Source: Actinoallomurus soli
Lineage (GTDB): Bacteria > Actinomycetota > Actinomycetes > Streptosporangiales > Streptosporangiaceae
NCBI RefSeq assembly: GCF_024055715.1
Contig: NZ_JAMXMV010000015.1
Location: 62,001-126,000 of the forward strand
Direction: 5' to 3'
DNA: 64,000 bases
The first letter of the stretch is position 1. Every line of letters begins with the position of its first letter. Positions 60,918 through 64,000 of this stretch are shown here, in pieces. Under the pieces are notes generated by a model that worked only from the letters and a program-made list of their open reading frames with translations, had not been told where the DNA came from and searched no databases. Made by a program: the position numbers and the translations under genes.

Positions 60918-60944
60918 GTCGAACGGGGACCGGCCCGATCGACA
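60918..60944 (-). promoter_or_regulatory. ECF42-type promoter of the DGPF gene
   Basis: On the minus strand, TGTCGA (60939-60944) and CGTTCGAC (60918-60925) are separated by 13 bases. From memory, ECF42 promoters have TGTCGA at -35 and a CGA/TC core at -10. The DoxX promoter has the same elements and spacing. Confidence 0.75.
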
Positions 60945-61052
60945 CGTCGGGCCGAGATTCTTCTACGGACCGCCCCGCGTCGTCTCGGACGGCCGCCGGA
61001 CGGCGCGCTGAGCAGGGACGAAAGGAATCTCGGAAAAAAAACTCGGACGAGG

Positions 61053-61079
61053 TGTCGATCCGGCGGGTCGCCGTTCGAC
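61053..61079 (+). promoter_or_regulatory. ECF42-type promoter of the DoxX gene
   Basis: TGTCGA (61053-61058) and CGTTCGAC (61072-61079) with 13 bases between; same sequence and spacing as the DGPF promoter on the other strand. The downstream half continues GTGTGAG, mirroring CACACGTC at 60914-60920. Confidence 0.75.
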
Positions 61080-61129
61080 GTGTGAGCAGAGGCCGGGAAA
61101 CGCCGCGGTCCGACTGAGAGGAAGACGCC

Positions 61130-61585
61130 ATGGTCGCCACCCAGACCACCACCGCCCGCACGGCCACCGTCGCCGCCCGCACGGCCGGCGCTTCGCGCCC
61201 GGCCGACAGGCGCGCCGTGAACGTCGCCCTGTGGACGATTCAGATCCTGCTGGCGGCGTTCCTGCTGATCGCCTCGGCCGCGCCGAAGTTCGCGGGCCAG
61301 CGTGACGCGGTGGAGACGTTCGCCAAGATCGGCTGGGGCCAGTGGTTCCGGTACGTCACCGGCGTGGTCGAGGCCGCCGGCGGGATCGGCCTGCTCGTCC
61401 CCCGGCTCGCCGCCTGGGCGGGGCTCGGTCTGATCGGCCTGATGATCGGCGCGGTCATCACGCAGGTCTTCGTGCTGGTGCCCGCCTTCGCGGTGCTCCC
61501 GGCGGTGTTCGGCGTGCTGTTCGCGGTGATCGCCCGGGTGCGCATGCCGCAGGCCGTCTCCCCGGCCGCCCTGTTCAGGCGCTGA
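61130..61585 (+). CDS. DoxX-family membrane protein, likely ECF42 target
   Basis: The 151-residue protein has a 30-residue hydrophilic start and four hydrophobic segments (near residues 32-50, 70-92, 95-118, 120-138), with K-F-A-G-Q and G-L-L-V-P-R-L-A-A-W typical of DoxX proteins. These are linked to redox or thiol stress in actinobacteria. The shared promoter ties it to the divergent DGPF/sigma pair. Confidence 0.82.
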   Translation: MVATQTTTARTATVAARTAGASRPADRRAVNVALWTIQILLAAFLLIASAAPKFAGQRDAVETFAKIGWGQWFRYVTGVVEAAGGIGLLVPRLAAWAGLGLIGLMIGAVITQVFVLVPAFAVLPAVFGVLFAVIARVRMPQAVSPAALFRR

Positions 61586-61643
61586 GATCACCGCCCCCAC
61601 CGACGGCCGCCGGCCCCTCTGGGCGCCGGCGGCCGTCGGCTCG

Positions 61644-61931
61644 TCAACGGGCCGGTCGGCCGGGCCCCTGCCGGGCGGCTTCGAACGACCGGCGGGCGCC
61701 GGACCGCATGAGCCGGCGTTCGTCCTCGTCGATTCCGCCCCAGACGCCGTGTCCCTGCCCGGTCTCCAGCGCGTAACGCAGGCAGTCCTGACGCACCGGG
61801 CACCGTCCGCAGACCACCCGCGCCTCGGAGACCTGGACCGGAGTCAGACTTCCGCTCCCGATCGGGAAGAAGAGCTCCGGATCCACCTTCTGGCATTCAG
61901 CGCGGTTCATCCACGAGACGTCGAAAAGCAT
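61644..61931 (-). CDS. WhiB-family iron-sulfur regulator
   Basis: The 95-residue protein has the four cluster cysteines Cys13, Cys41, Cys44 and Cys50 (C-G-R-C-P-V-R-Q-D-C) and G-V-W-G-G near residue 62, followed by a basic tail. WhiB proteins bind sigma factors and DNA as [4Fe-4S] redox or nitric-oxide sensors, only in actinobacteria and their phages. The 219-base gap upstream shows no recognised gene. Confidence 0.95.
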   Translation of the reverse strand: MLFDVSWMNRAECQKVDPELFFPIGSGSLTPVQVSEARVVCGRCPVRQDCLRYALETGQGHGVWGGIDEDERRLMRSGARRSFEAARQGPGRPAR

Positions 61932-62150
61932 GAGGAAATCCCAACGGTGTGCTTGGGGCGTATCGGTACTTGGGGATGTATCGGCGGTCGCGGCCGCCGC
62001 CTGACTGAGACCGCCCTACTGCCCGCCCGATTCGGGGTCATGCACGCGAGCACGAAGAGTAAGGCATCTATAGCTGACAGGTAAGGACCGATTGCCGCCG
62101 GTCCGGCATGGGGAGGTACGGCCGAGGACGACTCGGCCGGAGGAGGACGG

Positions 62151-63158
62151 GTGGCGAACCGCGATGACCAGGGACGACGGCCCGAACGGTGGCCGGTCCG
62201 GCGGCGTCCGCGGACGCGCTGGGCCGAGCAGGAGCCGACCGTCGGCCAGGCCGACGCCGCGGTGATCGGCGCGGCGCTGAAGCGGGCGCGGGCGCGGCCC
62301 TCCGGGAACTGGTTCGCCGTCGCCCCGAGCGGTGAGGTACGGGCGGACCGGCCGCTGGGACTCCGGGTCCTCGGCAGGGAGCTGGTCGCCTGGCGGGACC
62401 GGGCCGGCGCGGTGGTGGCCGGGCCCGGTGCCTGTCCGCACCTGGGCGCGCCGCTGGCGCATGGCCGGATCGTCTGCGGCGACCTGGTCTGCCGATGGCA
62501 CGGACTGCGGCTGACCCCGGACGGCGGAGCGGGCTGGCGGCCGCTGCCCTGCCATGACGATGGCGTCCTGACCTGGATCCGGCTCGACCAGGCCGGTGAG
62601 GAGCCGTCGCCCCGGCCGGTGCTGCCCGTCCGGCCGCGGCCGGCGCGCAGCCTGCACGCGGTGATCCGGGCGGTGGGCGCGTGCGAGCCGGAGGACGTGG
62701 TCGCCAACCGGCTCGACCCGTGGCACGGCGCCTGGTTCCATCCGTACTCCTTCACCCGCCTGCGCGTGACCCGCGTCCCGCCCGACGGCGCCGGGGACAT
62801 CGACGACCGGTTCCTGGTCGAGGTCACCTACCGCCTCGGCCCCCGGCTGGGCGTGCCGGTGCTGGCCGAGTTCACCTGCCCCGAGCCCCGGACGGTCGTG
62901 ATGCGCATCGTCGAGGGCGAGGGCGCCGGCAGCGTGGTCGAGACGCACGCCACCCCGCTCGGGCCCGGCCGGGACGGCCGCCCGCGCACCGCGGTGCTCG
63001 AGGCGACGATCGCCACCTCGGAGCGTCCCGGGTTCGCGGTCGCGCGGGCGGCGGCCCCGGTCGTACGGCCGCTGATGCGGCGTGCGGCGACCCGCCTGTG
63101 GCGCGACGACCTCGCCTACGCCGAACGCCGCTACGCCCTGCGCGCCGGAGCCCTCTGA
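62151..63158 (+). CDS. Rieske [2Fe-2S] protein, DUF5914-like, possible carotenoid link
   Basis: The 335-residue protein has Rieske ligands C-P-H-L-G near residue 95 and C-R-W-H-G near 114 in a Rieske fold, then a C-terminal domain with L-D-P-W-H-G-A-W-F-H-P-Y. From memory, DUF5914 proteins sit near FAD desaturase-type genes in actinobacteria. It converges on an FAD-dependent oxidoreductase in this window. The start may be GTG 62151 with GGAGGA upstream. Electron donor role to a carotenoid enzyme is inference. Confidence 0.75.
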   Translation: MANRDDQGRRPERWPVRRRPRTRWAEQEPTVGQADAAVIGAALKRARARPSGNWFAVAPSGEVRADRPLGLRVLGRELVAWRDRAGAVVAGPGACPHLGAPLAHGRIVCGDLVCRWHGLRLTPDGGAGWRPLPCHDDGVLTWIRLDQAGEEPSPRPVLPVRPRPARSLHAVIRAVGACEPEDVVANRLDPWHGAWFHPYSFTRLRVTRVPPDGAGDIDDRFLVEVTYRLGPRLGVPVLAEFTCPEPRTVVMRIVEGEGAGSVVETHATPLGPGRDGRPRTAVLEATIATSERPGFAVARAAAPVVRPLMRRAATRLWRDDLAYAERRYALRAGAL

Positions 63159-63205
63159 CCGCGCGCGGAATATCGCCGCCGCCCTCGACCGGCGACGGCG
63201 CGCCG

Positions 63206-64000
63206 TCAGTGAGCCGGTGCCAGGTCGGCGAGGCGGCGCAACACGGCCACGCGCCCGCGCAGCGGGACGGTGGTCAGCGGATGTCCCGCCAGGCCCCAGC
63301 GGGTCAGCAGCCGGTTCGCGGCGTGCCAGCCGGTGGTGGCCGCGCGTTCCATCAGCGCGACGGGCAGGTCGACGCGGACGCCGTCGCCGGCCAGGACCAG
63401 CCCCGGCACCGGCCCGTCCACGGTCGGCCGCCGCGTGAACGTGCCGGGCGCGAACAGCGGGCAGTCCCGCCGCCACTCGGTCACGTCGCCGACGATCGCG
63501 GGGTCTCCGGTCTCCGGATAGACCTCGTGCAGGCGGCGCAGGAGACGCGCGGAGGCCGGGCCCCGCGCCCCCGTCACCGCGTACGCGTGCAGTTCGACGA
63601 CCGACCCGCCGGTGGCGCGGGCCCACGACGCGGCCTCCTCGTCGTAGCGGTTCAGCACGCTGACGTTGTCCAGCGGCGGGAGGCCGCCCGTGGCCAGGAA
63701 CGCCGGCCGGTGCGCCGCGACGGGCCGGTCCAGCCAGAGGCGGCGCACGAGGTACGGCGGCGCGGTCTCCTGGCCGGCGACGCGACGCCGCCACTCCGGG
63801 TCGCCGAGTCCGGGGGACGCGGCGACGAGATCGCGCAGGCCCGGCACGTCCAGGGCCAGCACGACCGCGTCGGCGGGGCGGCCGCCGTACGAGGTCTCCA
63901 CGGTGAACCCGCCCGGCCGGGGCCGTACGGCGTCGACCGCGGTGCCGGTGCGCACGTCCGCGCCCAGGTCCGTCAGGTGGCGGCCGGCCGCCGCCCACAG
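63206..64000 (-). CDS. FAD-dependent amine-oxidase-type oxidoreductase, 5' end outside window
   Basis: The open frame runs past the window edge; the visible 264 C-terminal residues end with V-L-A-G-D-G-V-R-V-D-L-P-V-A-L-M-E-R-A-A-T-T-G-W-x-A-A-N (split: A-G-D-G-V-R, then M-E-R-A-A-T-T-G). That ending is typical of carotenoid desaturase/CrtU-like flavoproteins. The N-terminal FAD loop is missing because of the edge. It faces the Rieske gene, which supports a shared oxidative step. Confidence 0.75.
   Translation of the reverse strand: MWAAAGRHLTDLGADVRTGTAVDAVRPRPGGFTVETSYGGRPADAVVLALDVPGLRDLVAASPGLGDPEWRRRVAGQETAPPYLVRRLWLDRPVAAHRPAFLATGGLPPLDNVSVLNRYDEEAASWARATGGSVVELHAYAVTGARGPASARLLRRLHEVYPETGDPAIVGDVTEWRRDCPLFAPGTFTRRPTVDGPVPGLVLAGDGVRVDLPVALMERAATTGWHAANRLLTRWGLAGHPLTTVPLRGRVAVLRRLADLAPAH

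Noticed and set aside
1-64000. CRISPR array, tRNA or rRNA genes, prophage or complete insertion sequence
   Set aside because: Reading both strands showed no regular spacer-repeat array, no recognisable tRNA or rRNA blocks, no transposase or phage structural genes.

Overview
The window is very high-GC actinobacterial DNA with GTG/TTG starts, short or overlapping gene junctions and GGAGG ribosome sites. It carries a WhiB regulator, a DUF574-type methyltransferase, many TetR-family regulators and an actinobacterial paa operon. A soil actinomycete, perhaps of the Streptosporangiales, is the best guess, but the sequence does not fix genus or family. I saw no rRNA, tRNA, CRISPR array, intact insertion sequence or prophage; it looks like chromosome with scattered accessory genes.

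Layout. Positions 1-7000 hold a DUF1772 membrane protein, a MDMPI/DinB-fold protein and an RraA-like protein. These are followed by an unusual two-gene cassette, a Ro60/TROVE-like von Willebrand A protein and a protein resembling the ARPP-2 family, and then Kup potassium uptake. Positions 7000-11000 hold three regulator/enzyme units: an OYE flavin enzyme divergent from MerR, a HAD hydrolase, and an NAD-dependent SDR divergent from TetR over a paired operator. Positions 10900-17500 are the phenylacetate unit: a PaaR-like repressor divergent from paaZABCDE. Positions 17500-22600 hold a CDF zinc exporter with an ArsR regulator, two tandem membrane PP2C/SpoIIE phosphatases and an FAD monooxygenase. 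Positions 22900-28000 hold an amidohydrolase-SDR-EthD/Dabb-like set and a TetR-SDR-SDR unit with duplicated operators.

Positions 28000-43200 hold a LysR regulator, a secreted serine beta-lactamase-fold hydrolase, a DeaD-like RNA helicase with a tandem decapeptide repeat, a SAM methyltransferase and a beta-helix/AAA+ fusion. They also hold an orphan TAXI lipoprotein facing a two-component system, an APC permease, a CBM2 cellulose-binding secreted protein and a lone MazF-like toxin. Positions 43200-46800 hold a TetR-like protein with no visible HTH, a MarR-controlled exporter/NAD(P)-binding pair and a broken metallo-beta-lactamase gene. Positions 46800-53200 hold two paralogous secreted Vgb-like beta-propeller proteins around a small secreted protein; both propeller genes carry a similar palindrome and two TetR genes follow. 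Positions 53500-64000 hold a GH12 cellulase behind a palindromic operator, a DHA2 MFS exporter, and a small acidic protein and a ClpC-like chaperone both preceded by sigma-B-like promoter motifs. The end of the window has an ECF42 sigma factor/DGPF protein/DoxX module with matching promoters, a WhiB protein, and a Rieske protein facing an FAD oxidoreductase that runs off the window.

Cross-cutting themes are a short GC-rich repeat family anchored on stop codons (one copy lengthens PaaB), several duplicated genes and operators, and three long hairpins between genes. The most system-like unexplained elements are the vWA/ARPP-like cassette, the duplicated beta-propeller locus and the beta-helix/AAA+ fusion.
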